A stretch of 64,000 nt of DNA from Pyrenochaeta sp. MPI-SDFR-AT-0127 (taxonomy: Eukaryota > Ascomycota > Dothideomycetes > Pleosporales > Cucurbitariaceae): positions 186,001 to 250,000 of the forward strand of contig JAGTJM010000012.1 in the NCBI GenBank assembly GCA_020747015.1, read 5' to 3'. Positions 36,391-47,962 of the stretch are shown piece by piece. The notes beneath the pieces were generated by a model. The model had not been told where the DNA came from and made no database searches. It was given only the letters and a program-made list of their open reading frames with translations. Made by a program: the position numbers and the translations under genes. The number at the start of each line of letters is the position of its first letter. Position 1 is the first letter of the stretch.

Positions 36391-36969
36391 TTACTGCTGC
36401 TTCGCCTCGTACACTCTGACACCAAGTAATTTGCGCACCGTCCAACTGTGTCCCCCAACCCATATCGGCCCACCTCTCCACAATGGCAGGACATCTTGCC
36501 TTGCTCTTCTCCTCTCCACAACGTGCTCCTCCCACTCTCCTTGCTGAAATCGTTCAACGTCCGCTCTGCTAACCGTATTCGTGCGTGTCTCAGCTGCCAT
36601 GGTCCAGAAACCGATGATATGCCCTTGGTCAATTTTGTTTTTCACAAATCCATTCCCGGTGTTTGCTCCCAGAAGCTGAAGAAGCTCGGAGCACGTGTAC
36701 TCAGATTTGTCTTTGGGGAGAGTAGCAGTGCTCAATTGTGAACGATGGGCCGATTGTGGGATCTTGTTGACATCAATGGATGACCAATAATATGGTACTG
36801 GGGCGTATAACAGTCGCAAAGAGAGACTCAAAACTACTGCAATAGGGAAGTCGAGTCCCAATGCAATGCTTGCTCGAAGTGCTGATAGGAAGGTGAGCCT
36901 TGGTGGACTTGTTGGGGTTGAAAAGAACAGGAGATGCCTTTGGAAAGCCGTGTACGTGCTCTTAGACAT
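36391..36969 (-). CDS. small caleosin/peroxygenase-like protein with degenerate EF-hand
   Basis: Single-exon, 192 residues, 179 bp downstream of the PKS stop on the same strand. The layout resembles caleosins (lipid-body haem peroxygenases). FQRHLLFF carries His12. A hydrophobic segment at about 36-57 could enter a lipid monolayer or membrane. SIDVNKIPQSAHRSQ carries His75. YTCSELLQLLGANTGNG and a distal SRADVERFQQGEWEEHV follow. Plant peroxygenases bind haem through two histidines about 68 residues apart; here the spacing is 63. The Asp-rich EF-hand calcium loop that should follow FQRHLLFF is replaced by STPTSPPRLTF, so calcium binding looks lost. Family assignment is inference from motif order, not an alignment. 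A tailoring role for the polyketide is possible from position only. Confidence 0.55.
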   Translation of the reverse strand: MSKSTYTAFQRHLLFFSTPTSPPRLTFLSALRASIALGLDFPIAVVLSLSLRLLYAPVPYYWSSIDVNKIPQSAHRSQLSTATLPKDKSEYTCSELLQLLGANTGNGFVKNKIDQGHIIGFWTMAAETRTNTVSRADVERFQQGEWEEHVVERRRARQDVLPLWRGGPIWVGGHSWTVRKLLGVRVYEAKQQ

Positions 36970-37148
36970 TATGGGATAGTTGGGTTGAAATGAGTAAGGT
37001 TTGATTAAATTGTGAAAGAAATCTATGTGTAGGTGTATCTTAAAGGTGATCCAAATGTGGAAGTCGTGACGTCACTTCTACCCAACGCATACATGAGGCT
37101 ATGAAAACCCGAAGACCAGCAACGCCAAGCAAGCAATAATGGCAATCC

Positions 37149-40100
37149 TTATGGTTCAGCCAGCTTCTCATAAAACCATCCTACCAAATGAACAACGGTC
37201 GGGCAATTCCAAGTCAACGTTGGTGGCACTGTGATACCCATCGCCTTCTGCAACTGCTGCCTCAGTGCAACCGTCATTACAGAATCCACACCTAGGTCAG
37301 CAATCGCTGCCCTATCATCTATCTCTTCCACGTCCAAATGCAGCACCTTTGACAGAGAATGGCGAATCTTGAGGCTCAGGTGGGCTTTGAGTTCTGGACC
37401 TGTCTTGGGTAATGATTCGGTAGAGGGCACTGTTGGCATTGATGAACTGGGTGAAGGACGAGTGCGGCGTTGCACGATGTCCGCAATGAGAGAACAAGGC
37501 AACGTTTCGTCTGCATCAAGGATTCGGGTCCTCGTTACCACTGCGTGGTCAGTGTCGTATTGCGAGAGGTGTTCCCATGCCTGAAAGCCTTCCTCAACGC
37601 TGATATCAGTGACGCCTTTACTCTCCAACTCCAAGTCCACAAGCGCAGTATCAGCCGCTAAGCCCAGCCCACGCCATGCTGTCCACTGCACAGAAACAGA
37701 ATTGCAGCCTTGTGCACGTCGATGCGTTGCAAGTGCATCAAGGAAGGCATTGGAAGACGCATAAGCGGCTTGTCCAGGTGTGCCAATTAGTTGACCGATA
37801 GAAGAAAACAGAAGGAAGAACTCGAGTGTGTTTGGTGGGAAAGCCTCGTGCAGATTTAGAGCGCCTTGTACTTTGGGTGCCATAACTTCTGCCAGTGACT
37901 CGGACGCCATGTCTTGAATGTATCCGTAGCCAGAAACGCCCGCCGCATGCACGACCCCTAATACTGGTGGAAGATCAAGGATATCGAGACGCGCGAGAAG
38001 CTCAGCGGAAGCTGACGAGGACCCGATGTTGAGTGCTATGGCGTGAATTGTTGCACCGACTGCTTCTAGCTTTTGGATTTTGCGAACTATGTTTGCCATT
38101 TGGCCTGTTGCTACAGGCCAGTCCTTGCGACGCGGGAGTGGCCTTCGTGAAACTACCACAATGCGACGCGCACCTTTGTTCACGAGGAACTCAAGAATCT
38201 CTAGTCCAAGATCCCCAAAGCCTCCAGTAACGATATAAGTTCCGTTAGGCTTCGGCATAATGTCTCTCATCTTATCATTATATCGTTGTTCCTTTGTGAA
38301 AGTCCTCAGTCTTGGCACTCGAGGAAGTCCGTCTTGCATACGAATGATGCTCTGGTCTTGAACATACTTGATAGCCAGTAGAGGAAATGCTGGTCCTTCG
38401 CTATCGATCAGACTACCCCAAATCTCCGGATACTCCGATGCTGCAATACGCGCGAATCCATGAAGCGGCGCTTGCGCAAGAGCCGTGGGTGATTGACTGG
38501 TTTGAACATTATCGGTAATAACGAATAGCTTTGGAGAGCTAGGAATAGCAGCCAGGAATCGCAGTATCTCCGTTGTTTCCCACAGGAAGGATTGTGCTTT
38601 CTGTGCGACATTGTCATCACGGTCAACACCGCCAGGGGCATATGCCACTAGTGTGCTCTTGCTTGTCAGAATACCCAAGACATCGGGCTCTCTCAGTTCC
38701 TTACTCGACGATACCAGGATTAGTTTTAGTCCGGTGACTTCCAAACCGTTGGCGTAATCATCTGCAAGCCTTTTGTCAGGGGAGATAAGAATGACGTTGC
38801 GCAGGGGAAGCGGCGCTTCTGCAAAATTTGGAGGAACCCAGGCCAGTCGGTGTACGAGTGCGTCTATGCTCGTCCTTCTCTCATTCACAGCCTCTACATC
38901 TGAGAATCGCATACCCTGCAGCTTGGCCAATAGCTTCCCATCTTCGCCAAGGACACTGATATTGGCCTTCAAGTCCTTTCCGTCGCTCGCTTCCTCAATG
39001 AACAGCCACCCAATCTTGGGTGGTGAATCTATTGAAGGAATCAGTACCTTATCAATCCCGCTCACGATACGCATTCGGACACTCTTGAAGAATATAGAGG
39101 ACCCAACGGAAGTAGCCGCGTCAAGGAAAGGCGCCCATGATGCTGCATCCCAAGACATAGTCTCAGAATTCGGTTCCATGTCCATCTTAACAAGCATTTC
39201 CTTCTCGTTGCCGTAGTGCTCTAGTACAATCCATGGGAAAGCGATTCCTGATACACCGATTTTCTGTAAATAATCCCATGCAAAATTGTTCGGCAGTCTG
39301 GTTCCAATCCGCATTTTAACATCAGAGACGGAATAAACTTTTTGGAAGGTAGTCATGTCGGAAGAATGGAAGCCCACCGTACTATGCTCGATCCATGAAT
39401 GCTCATTTAAGGCTTCACTTGAAGTTTGTAATCTAGAAAGCATCCGAACTCTATTTTCCTGGACAATGACTTGAACATTGCGCTTGTCTGTCGTCATGGG
39501 CAACGGCACATGTAGACATACGTTGTCGAGGATTGTCGCCCCGGTTGCTTTGAGGATCGTATTGCAGTAAACTGCAGCAGGAATTATCTCCGTTCCGTCG
39601 AGTGGATGGGTCAATGGATATGGTTTTGATTTATCATCTAAGATTGTAGCCCAAACCTCTATGTTTGACCCTGCAACTTCCATGGCGCCGCCAAGCAGTG
39701 CATGCTCATCTACATTGTGTTGCAAGACCGTAGAAGCTGTATCTGTAGAGATAGCTTTCCAGTATGGTTTGTGAACCCAGGGTGAGTTGGGCACTTTCGT
39801 GGACCACGGTGATGACCCAAGTTGCATATGGAAGTCTACCTGTGCGCCTACCGTGTGAAGGTTCGATATTGCCTGGAGGATGCTGCGTTCGGACGATGTA
39901 TCGCGCTTCATGACACCAAAGACGGCAGCTTCTGAGACTGGTCGCGTGGCAAGAGTCTCTGATATGGAATGCGAAACTATTGGATGACTTGAGATCTCCA
40001 AAAATATCCGGAAGCCATCTTCCAGGGCAGCGTCAATGGCTTCAACAAGTCGTACTGGAGCCATCATGTTATGAGTCCAGTACGCCAAGTCCCTCGATGT

Positions 40101-42577
40101 TGCAGTCCTCGGGTCGTTATTTGAGGTCGAATATATAGGAATATTAGCGGGTGTAGGATTGACGCTCTGCTCCAGACTCTGTTGCAATGGTACTGCGAGA
40201 CTTTCCAACAGGGGCGAGTGGAATGCAATGTCTGTCTGGACTTTCCAGGTTCTCACTCCACGCCTCGTCACACGAATCACATACTGCTCTAAAGCAGCAG
40301 TATCTCCGCTGACCACACATGTCGACGGTGAAGAGTTGATCGCGGCAACAAGGTCTCTTCTAATACCCAACTCTTGCGCGACTTCCGCGAATGGTAAACT
40401 GACCATCGCCATCGTACCTTGACCTTGTACTCGAGCGTATAGCTTCGCTCGCCGTGAGACAATAACAGCACCTTCTGCTGCTGTCAAACATCCTGCAGCA
40501 ACAGCAGCCGCAATTTCTCCTACCGAGTGTCCTATGATAGCCTGGGGCTGTGCACCTTTCGATTGGAGCAGTTGAGCCAACCCAATCTGAACGACATATG
40601 TCAGGACCTGAATCCGGTTGGATCCGCCTAGATCCCCACTTTCCAAAGCCGCAACAGCAGAGAAGCCCATCTCGCTGTAAATTACGTTGTCCAAAGCTAT
40701 TACTGTCTCACGAAAGACTGGTTGTTTAAGGAGCTCTTTGCCCATGTCTGGCCACTGCGCACCGTGGCCTGAGAAGACCCAAACAACATCTCTACTGACA
40801 TCGCTTCCAAGGACACGATTGCTTGCCACCCAATTTTGTGATTTACCGCTTGAGAAATTCTTTAACATGTGGATTGCTTCATCGTGGTTCGCGACTACAA
40901 AGGTAGCCCTAAAGTCATGGGCAGTGCGGCGTTGAGAAAGCGTCCGGGCGATCGCGGCCAAGTCCTGGGTTCTACCATCAGTGGACAACCATTTCGCCAT
41001 CAGACTAGCATGTCCGGCAAGGCGCTTTTCCTGGTGCGCAGAGATCATTAGTGGGACCAATGCTTGACGAGTCTCTTCTCTTTCATGATGTTGTTCATAT
41101 GGTCTCCTCACTGGCGCCTGTTCGATGATGGCATGGCAGACAGATCCACCATAGCCATAGCAGCAGACTGCTGCACGTCTCAAATCACTAGCTTGCGGCC
41201 ATGGTCTCTTCTCTCGCACAACTTCCAATCCACATCCATCCCAGTCGATCTTGGTGTTCAGGGTACCGAGTAATGTTTGTGGCGCTAATTCGGCATTGTG
41301 AACAGCTAAGACTGCTTTTACAAACCCAATCGCACCAGCTGCAGCTTCCAGGTGGCCTACATTCGGCTTAATGCTGCCTACGAAACATGGTGTGTCTTTT
41401 GCTCGGCCTGTACCGTATACGTTCGCAATTGCACTGATCTCTGTTGGATCTCCAAGGGACGTAGATGTTGCGTGGGCCTCCACGTATCCAATCGTCAGTG
41501 GATCTATGTCTCCCGCTCGTAGCAATGCTTGACGGGCGACCATCTCCTGCGCCTTGGTATTGGGTGCCATTATCCCGTTTGTCTTGCCATCCTGCGCCGA
41601 GGCAGTGCCTTTTAGAACGGCCAAGATATTATCGCCGTCCTCAATTGCAGCACTGAGCCGCTTCAATATAACCATAGCCCCGCCCTCTCCTCGTGCGTAC
41701 CCACAAGCCTGGTCGTCGAAAGACCGACACACTCCATCTGGACTGAGGGCGCCAGCTTTCTGTAACATGTGAGTCAAGCCCGGAGCACAGATGACATTAA
41801 CGCCTCCGCAAATGGCCGTAGTGCTTTCCCCCGAGACGATTGCCTGTCGGGCAAGATGGATTGCAATCAATGAGCTGGCGCACGCCGCGTCGACGGCAGT
41901 GCTCGGGCCTTGAAGATCCAGGTGATATGATATTCGGTTTGGGATGCCATGGTATGCAGTACCAATCCCGCTCCATGCCTCGATGTTCGGTAGATCCTCA
42001 AGTAGCATTCTCGAGTAGTCGTCCGAATCGACACCCATATAAACAGCTGTGTCGCTTCCAGCCAGGTTTCTCGGATCTATACCTGCATTCTCTAGTGCCT
42101 CCCAGGCCAGCTCCAAGCCGAGTCGTTGATGTGGGTCCATGAGTTCTGCTTCCTTGGGGGAGATGCCAAAGAACGCGGCGTCAAAGTTCTCAAGGTCGTC
42201 TAAGAAGTAACCTTTGTGAATGATATCCCGGAGTATCTTAGCGTTTCGCGGGTCTCGCCGAAGCCATGGTTCCCAACGCTGAGAAGGGATCTCGCCAGAT
42301 GCGTGCTTCTTGTCCAACAAGAAGTCCCAGAGTTTCTCTGGTGTATTATTTCCACCTGCAGTGCGACAGGATAAGCCTATAATGGCCACATCCGGTGTGT
42401 CGGGCATCTGTTCTGTCAGTGGACGTGAATACGAAAAAAAGGGAGGTGGCCTCGAAGAGACGAGAAAGCCAACAAGGCCAAGCTTACGGTTTGAACCATC
42501 TCATCGCCGATGATATCGAGGACTTCGAAGGACGAGCAATTGCTCGTCGGGGTCGGTATGCCCGGAGGCGCATCCAT
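37149..42577 (-). CDS. partially reducing polyketide synthase, 6-methylsalicylic-acid-synthase type
   Basis: Iterative type I PKS, KS-AT-DH/TH-KR-ACP, 1,782 residues in two exons (42488-42577 and 37149-42407). The short first exon (MDAPPGIPTP..., Ser/Thr-rich) is added because GTAAGC at 42487 and ACAG before the ATG at 42407 join in phase; starting at 42407 would lose 30 residues. Active sites: KS Cys206 (DAACASS), His342 (VEAHATSTSLGDP) and His382 (NVGHLEAAAG); AT Ser658 (GHSVGEI); DH/thiohydrolase His932 (DEHALLGG) with HPLDGTEIIPAAVYCNT; KR nucleotide loop TGGFGDLG at about 1424-1431 and QAAYASSN tyrosine; ACP Ser1739 (DLGVDSVMTV). There is no methyltransferase, enoyl reductase or thioesterase. 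Length and domain set match 6-MSA synthases; mellein synthases share this architecture, so the product is either a 6-MSA-like acid or a related aromatic. Confidence 0.95.
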
Positions 42578-45553
42578 AGCAACTAACCTTCCCGTTGCTG
42601 ACGCTGATGCTGACAGTAAGAGCTCTTTTACCTGCTCCACTCGAAAGGCCTAGTAGGAGGTAAAAGCATGTCACAGGGTGAATAGCAAGTCTGGGTTGTT
42701 CTCGCAGATGTCGAACCTGATAACAATTACACAGCGAAGGGCACTAGACCGCTGCCAATGGCGGCTGCTGGAAGGCACCGGAGTTCTTTCTCTGAGAGAA
42801 GTAGTCTTCCGTATGGCGCAAGCCAATAATGGCAAGCTGCCGAGATAGCGCCTTAGACGCGGCAGTAGATGGGTTCCTTGGGTAGCCTTTCGGCGGCATG
42901 GCGGCTAGGCCACGTTGGTTGCTAGGAACAAGGTTCATTACACCTGTTGCTCACTGCCGCGGCAGCGATGTCGAACCATGCTTCTCTCGCTGAGACATTA
43001 CCATTGCCATGTAGCTGTTTTGTGCCTACTCCTGTAAGCCTGGCGCCTCGGAGTACGTCATGGGTGCATAGAAGAAGGCCGTGAGGATGTCGCAACCCCC
43101 CGGCGCCTGGAACACATGGCAAGGTGGCGTGCATGCATGCATGCGCATTGAGCCTCGGTGGGTTCACGCCGGACAAGGAATGCGAGCCCGATAGATTTGG
43201 CCTGCTCGTAACGGACGTTAATTGTGGCGAGCGGGCCAGGTACTGCTGGGAGTCCTTCGCCGATGCAAATGATACTGGAATAGCGCCATTGGCCCGGGGA
43301 ACAATCTGGCCGGAAGCCGGCCGCGCGTATAACGAAACAAACGTGTGCCCCCAGCTGTTGCAGCAGCAGAGTCGTTGCATCCCAGACGATCCGTGCCCAT
43401 GAACGTGCGCATCGTATCCGAGGGGGTGTTGCGTCAGTTATTTGCGTTTCCAGCGAGACGGCACTGCCGCACAAGACATTGCAGGGAAGCCATGCCGCTC
43501 CTGAAGAGCGATCGAATGCAAGAGAACATAGGGGGTTAATCTACCTGGGAGGTGTTCTGGGTTCGAAACAAGAACAAAAAGGCGCACAACGCTCCCGCCT
43601 TCCGCTGACCGCTACAGTCGCTCAACATGTCTCGCGATGCTCGATATGTGCTCAACAGCTCTGGCACCCTACCGTGCAAAAGAGTTGGGACAAGGAGATC
43701 CCTGAAACAAGAACAAGAGGATCCTGATCGGTCAGATTCGCGGGTAGCATTGGATACGCGTGCCGCACCCGTACGTGTGGTAGCGCGTACCACAGTTGAG
43801 GGCCATGCACGCTGACTTCGACGTCAATCTTCCGATTTGAGAACAGAGCAGTGCAGTAGACGGTCTATCCACAGAACATTGAATCGCTGGTGTATTGGGA
43901 AAGCCACTGACTGATCAGCTCATGTCTGCTGAAACAACAACTCAGTGCAAGGGCGTAGGACAAGTGAGTAAGCATCTTCCGTAGAGCATTGTTTCACAAA
44001 AATGTCAGATCGAAGTGTGGTTCTGTCAATCTTGTACTACACTAGAGTAAGCGCGCGACCCAGGTAGCTGGGTTTGACATCCGCCAGCGTGCTCCTTCAT
44101 GCGCATGCAACAATGCTAATTCCAGACAAATTATCCTCGACTCAAATGCGCGATGATACGCGATGGATATTCGCACAAGAGTATGAACAACTGCGATGTG
44201 GTGGTGAGATTCGATGAAGGAACCTTCAGTAACGTGAATAGACGCTATTTTGAAAGACTATGTGGTGCTTCAGGGTATCCTTAAATAATATCTGGCACAG
44301 TTTTGTCGCTACTAAAGCTTCATTGTTAAGTTGGGCACAAATCAAAATTATTAGGCCACCACCCTATTCATAACTATCAGCACTCCCCTCCTAACCACAG
44401 GATGCTTCATGTCCATCTGCGCACCCATTACCAACAACTATACTGTACTCGTCATCAAGATCACAGTCCTCACTTCTAAAGTGTCCCAATGCTGCCAGTA
44501 CCTCACAACAATTTCTCTCCATAATTTCTCCCAGAAAATCAACAGATCCTACTTGACGTTTCACAAACTTCAGTTTGATGGTGACAGTGATTTGGATACT
44601 CGAGACGTTCAGAAGCGAGATGGGCCTTTATTCCCGCTTACGTTCACCTTGAAGCACCTGAAAAGCCTTTAGTTTTTGGTTTCCACTGTCTAGGACATTC
44701 GGCTCCAGATCATTTTGTGCAACTAGGACAAGGGCACTACTCCTTCTAGCGCGAATCATGCCCAGTGCATGGCCAGAGAAAACCCATGTATGTGTTGGAA
44801 CACCGTCAGAGACATCATATTAGCTTACAACGCACAAGGTTTTGATCACAGGCGGTGCATCCAGTGCTTCGTATTACTAGCTGTTATATCAACGCTGAAG
44901 GAAATTATTTGTTCACTGGAAGACGGGATGTACTGATCCCGCAACAATATCAAAGTTTGCAACATGCTTTAATACTAAATCGAGAATATTGGACGTGTCG
45001 TTGATAGACATTCTCTTCATTGCTCCCCCAGAGATGGCGACGAGTGGCGCCATGCGGATGCTTCTCGATGACAACAGCGATAAAACGACCAGCGACCCAT
45101 GTTGAAATTTGTCAAGGTTACATTACAATAGGGCCGAAGGAATGGCGTTACTTTAGCATCCAAGATAATCACATTAGTCAACCCAAAGGAGGGGTTCCCA
45201 AGCTTGGAATGCAAGACAATATATCGCCGTGATCTAATTGGGACACTGTCCTCGACTCCTGCTTCACACGGCTTTGCGTCCGATCCTGCTTAACGCACGA
45301 TTCGAATGTTGTATTCACAACCCTGTTGTCTAGCACAATGACCTTAGATACCAGCGCTCTCGGCTCCGTTTGTCACCTTTTAAATAGCAAGCGCGTTGTG
45401 AGGTAACAGATGTGGCATTCAAAAGCTTGCCAGCTCAGCATGATATCAACGTGCCAGGTCCCCAGGCTCATGCGTCATGCACCGCAACGTATGCATGCCC
45501 AAATGACGTGAAATATGAGTCCAATTCTGCAACGCTTCTCGTCACAGCAAGAT
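42578..45553. other. intergenic region between PKS and MpaB-type gene
   Basis: About 3 kb. The first 1.2 kb is GC-rich, with many overlapping open frames on both strands (for example 42922-43474 minus) and a GCATGCATGCATGCGC run at about 43131-43147. None shows a domain, so I treat them as by-products of base composition. The remainder (about 43.8-45.5 kb) is AT-rich and without frames. It probably contains the PKS promoter at its left end. Confidence 0.5.
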
Positions 45554-46825
45554 CTACATGCCCTTCCCAGCAAAACGGAACGGACATCCCATACCCACCG
45601 ATCCTCCGCCCTTTCCGTACTCCCGCATCTGCTCAGCCTCACTCAGAACAGCAAGTTTCGACATCTTCTCATAACCAAGCGGCCCTAGCTCCTCGGGGAG
45701 GTATCCATCATGCTTGAACTCTGGCCCTGGGATCGGAGCGCTAAAAATCCCAAGCTTCCGTTTCAACTTCGTCCAGGCTGTCTCGGGCATATACCACGGT
45801 TCGAAATTGTATTGCTTACGGTACAGGCGACCGTCCTTTGGGTTTGGCGAGGGAAGCTCGAGGGCAGGGGCAAAGCGAGGAAGGTAAAAGTGTTTAATCG
45901 CAAATGCTCGAATCTGAAAGAAAGCATCAACGGCGATGTGGTATAACCAATGCGGTGCCTTCCAACCTAGCGCTACTCTTGTTCTTTCATCAACAAGCGC
46001 AGATGCTATGTTGTTTAGCACGGGCCTCAAAGGCTTTTGTAGGTCTCGTGAATACAGTTCCAATGTTGTATCTGCCACGATCTTATTCGAGTCGGCATAG
46101 TATACATTTTCAGCGAGGAACTGTTCATTCCAGGTCTCAAGGTCGGGCAGGGTGCAGGGCATATCAGTGATGCCCATCCTACTCCCAATCTCGCGCCAGT
46201 AGATGAAAAAGGCAGTCTTCTCTACTTCTGTGAGAGCCCGCCATTCGTATTTTTCGATCCAGTGGATGGGCTCGAGCACGAAGAGGCACAGCGTGGAGAT
46301 CATGTCGCGGTTGAGGATTTTGGAGCCGTACCGTCGATGCAGCCAGTTCATCTTCGCGAGTGCCGTACTTCCGCGTTCACTGTCTACGCCATTGATGAGA
46401 ATCTCTCCAAGAATGAGGCCTGTGTCTTCAGCACGCTTGCCGACGTTCTTTGGGGAAGCGAGTTGGCGTGTGTCAACCAGGAGTTGTGTACCAGAAGGGA
46501 CGCCGTAAGACTTGATTAAAGCCCATTGAGTAGAGAAGCCAATCATGAAGGGGAACTCATATATAAGTAGCGCCCTAGTGATTTGGTGGGCCGTTTTATA
46601 AGGCATTTTGTGCGGATCGTTGATGTATGCTTGGCCGAGGGACGTCATGTAGTTTCTGTTCCTAGTACGGAGAGCACGGACGAGGAGGAGATATGATGTA
46701 AACAGTATGGCACCAGCCGTCAATGTGTAGGTTAAGTTTGCTCTCTTCGTGAGACTGGTATAGGACTTGCTGGCCACCGTGAACACCACGGTCGCTCGAC
46801 TCTGAGTAATGGAGGTTGCATTCAT
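45554..46825 (-). CDS. MpaB/Lcp-family membrane oxygenase (ER-bound oxygenase type)
   Basis: Single-exon, 423 residues. A transmembrane helix near the N-terminus (YTLTAGAILFTSYLLLV) precedes the domain known as MPAB/rubber oxygenase catalytic (formerly DUF2236). Recognisable stretches are AKMNWLHRRYGSKILNRDMI, LCLFVLEPIHWIEKYEWRAL, AFFIYWREIGSRMGI and the later LPDLETWN. In Penicillium, MpaB' cleaves the farnesyl chain of a mycophenolic acid intermediate, and the bacterial relatives are haem rubber oxygenases. Many fungi carry paralogs of unknown substrate. The ATG at 46825 is used because the frame further upstream opens with TTG. It lies 3 kb from the PKS on the same strand, so it may or may not belong to that locus. 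Confidence 0.85.
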   Translation of the reverse strand: MNATSITQSRATVVFTVASKSYTSLTKRANLTYTLTAGAILFTSYLLLVRALRTRNRNYMTSLGQAYINDPHKMPYKTAHQITRALLIYEFPFMIGFSTQWALIKSYGVPSGTQLLVDTRQLASPKNVGKRAEDTGLILGEILINGVDSERGSTALAKMNWLHRRYGSKILNRDMISTLCLFVLEPIHWIEKYEWRALTEVEKTAFFIYWREIGSRMGITDMPCTLPDLETWNEQFLAENVYYADSNKIVADTTLELYSRDLQKPLRPVLNNIASALVDERTRVALGWKAPHWLYHIAVDAFFQIRAFAIKHFYLPRFAPALELPSPNPKDGRLYRKQYNFEPWYMPETAWTKLKRKLGIFSAPIPGPEFKHDGYLPEELGPLGYEKMSKLAVLSEAEQMREYGKGGGSVGMGCPFRFAGKGM

Positions 46826-47419
46826 GTTTGCATGCAATTTTAAGGTATCCTACTAGACATACTTTGGAAGCTCAGTTATATTATCCTATTGACGGTTCCG
46901 AGTCAGCTTATGCGATGTGTTTGTCGACTGGGTCTACGGTGTCACATGTGCCTCTCGTGTGCTCCTCGGTTGGGGCTGCTGAGTTTACAGGGTTGAACCA
47001 ATCAGCCAACCCCAACTTTCAAGAGCACATCACCGTTGGTAGATTTGCGATAATCGCTGGAGAATTCAGTCGCATACTATCGGAGCCAGCTTCATCGAGA
47101 TCGCATCAAGTGCGGGGAAGGTACTTCGAATCGGTGTGTATTGCTCTGCTTTCCAATGTAGGACAGATGGCCGCCAAGATGATATCACAAGTAGGTAAAA
47201 CGACAACCACAGGAAAAGAATTCCCAGAGGATGGCTGAAAAAGAACAAACTTATGCGCCATGTAACGCCAATCCCAGTCATTTATACCAATAAAGAATCC
47301 CCAGTACACTGTTGTTACGCGCACAAAATCCAGAACGGCATCCAAAGCCCTGTCTCAAGTACTAAACATTTTACTAGAATCGAACGCGGGGTATCAGTCA
47401 ACATCCTTTCACTTTGCTC
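46826..47419. other. intergenic region
   Basis: About 590 bp between the start of the MpaB-type gene and the stop of the CenH3 gene (both minus). A plus-strand frame (46816-47238) begins inside the gene start and has no domain. Nothing else is visible. Confidence 0.45.
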
Positions 47420-47962
47420 TTATACTGGTGCCCCCCAGGCTGCGCGCAACCGGCGAGCGAGCTGTATGTCCTTTTGCTGGATAGTAACACGTTTGGCGTG
47501 TATGGCGCAGAGGTTTGCATCGTGGAAGATGTTGACGAGGAAAGCTTCGGTGGCTTCTTGGAGGGCCATGAGGGCTTGACTTTGCCATCTGTTTGGGCCG
47601 TCTTCTGTGGTGACCGTTTGGGCAATCTCGCGCACCTTCAATCCGTTAGCCTCGGCAACTGAATTCACTCTAAGGTCTAGTCCTTACGAGTCGCTGAAAG
47701 GGGAGTTTCAGAAGTAGCAAATCGGTGGATTTTTGATAGCGTCTGATTTCGCGCAGGGCCACGGTTCCAGGCTTGTAGCGCTTCTTTGCACGATTAGGTG
47801 CGGGTCCGGGTTGGCCGACTGCGTCGCAAGTCAGTTGGGAACGTCCGCCCAGACTTGCAGCTACGTACGCCTCTTGCCAGAGTCTCTCCTCGACCCTGTG
47901 CTAAGTCTTCCTCCACGCGACGGGCGCGCCTTGTTAAGTCTGGTGGGTGTCTTTGGTGGCAT
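47420..47962 (-). CDS. cenH3: centromeric histone H3 variant (CENP-A/CenH3)
   Basis: H3 variant that marks centromeric nucleosomes and recruits the kinetochore. Exons on the minus strand are 47869-47962, 47688-47818 and 47420-47635, with 50 and 52 nt introns, giving 146 residues. The joins read [12 protein letters not shown] and [12 protein letters not shown]. The histone fold is clear: alphaN/alpha1 [17 protein letters not shown] and [13 protein letters not shown], alpha2 [18 protein letters not shown], then [20 protein letters not shown]. Two CENP-A marks are seen. Loop 1 is longer than in H3 ([13 protein letters not shown], about three extra residues). RWQS stands where canonical H3 has RFQS. 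The N-terminal tail ([18 protein letters not shown]) is unrelated to the conserved H3 tail. Start at 47962 is the first ATG. It is divergent from the derlin gene. Confidence 0.93.

Noticed and set aside
42922..43474. Overlapping minus-strand frames of 138-152 codons in the GC-rich stretch upstream of the PKS
   Set aside because: Several frames on both strands are open at once, which points to base composition and not coding.
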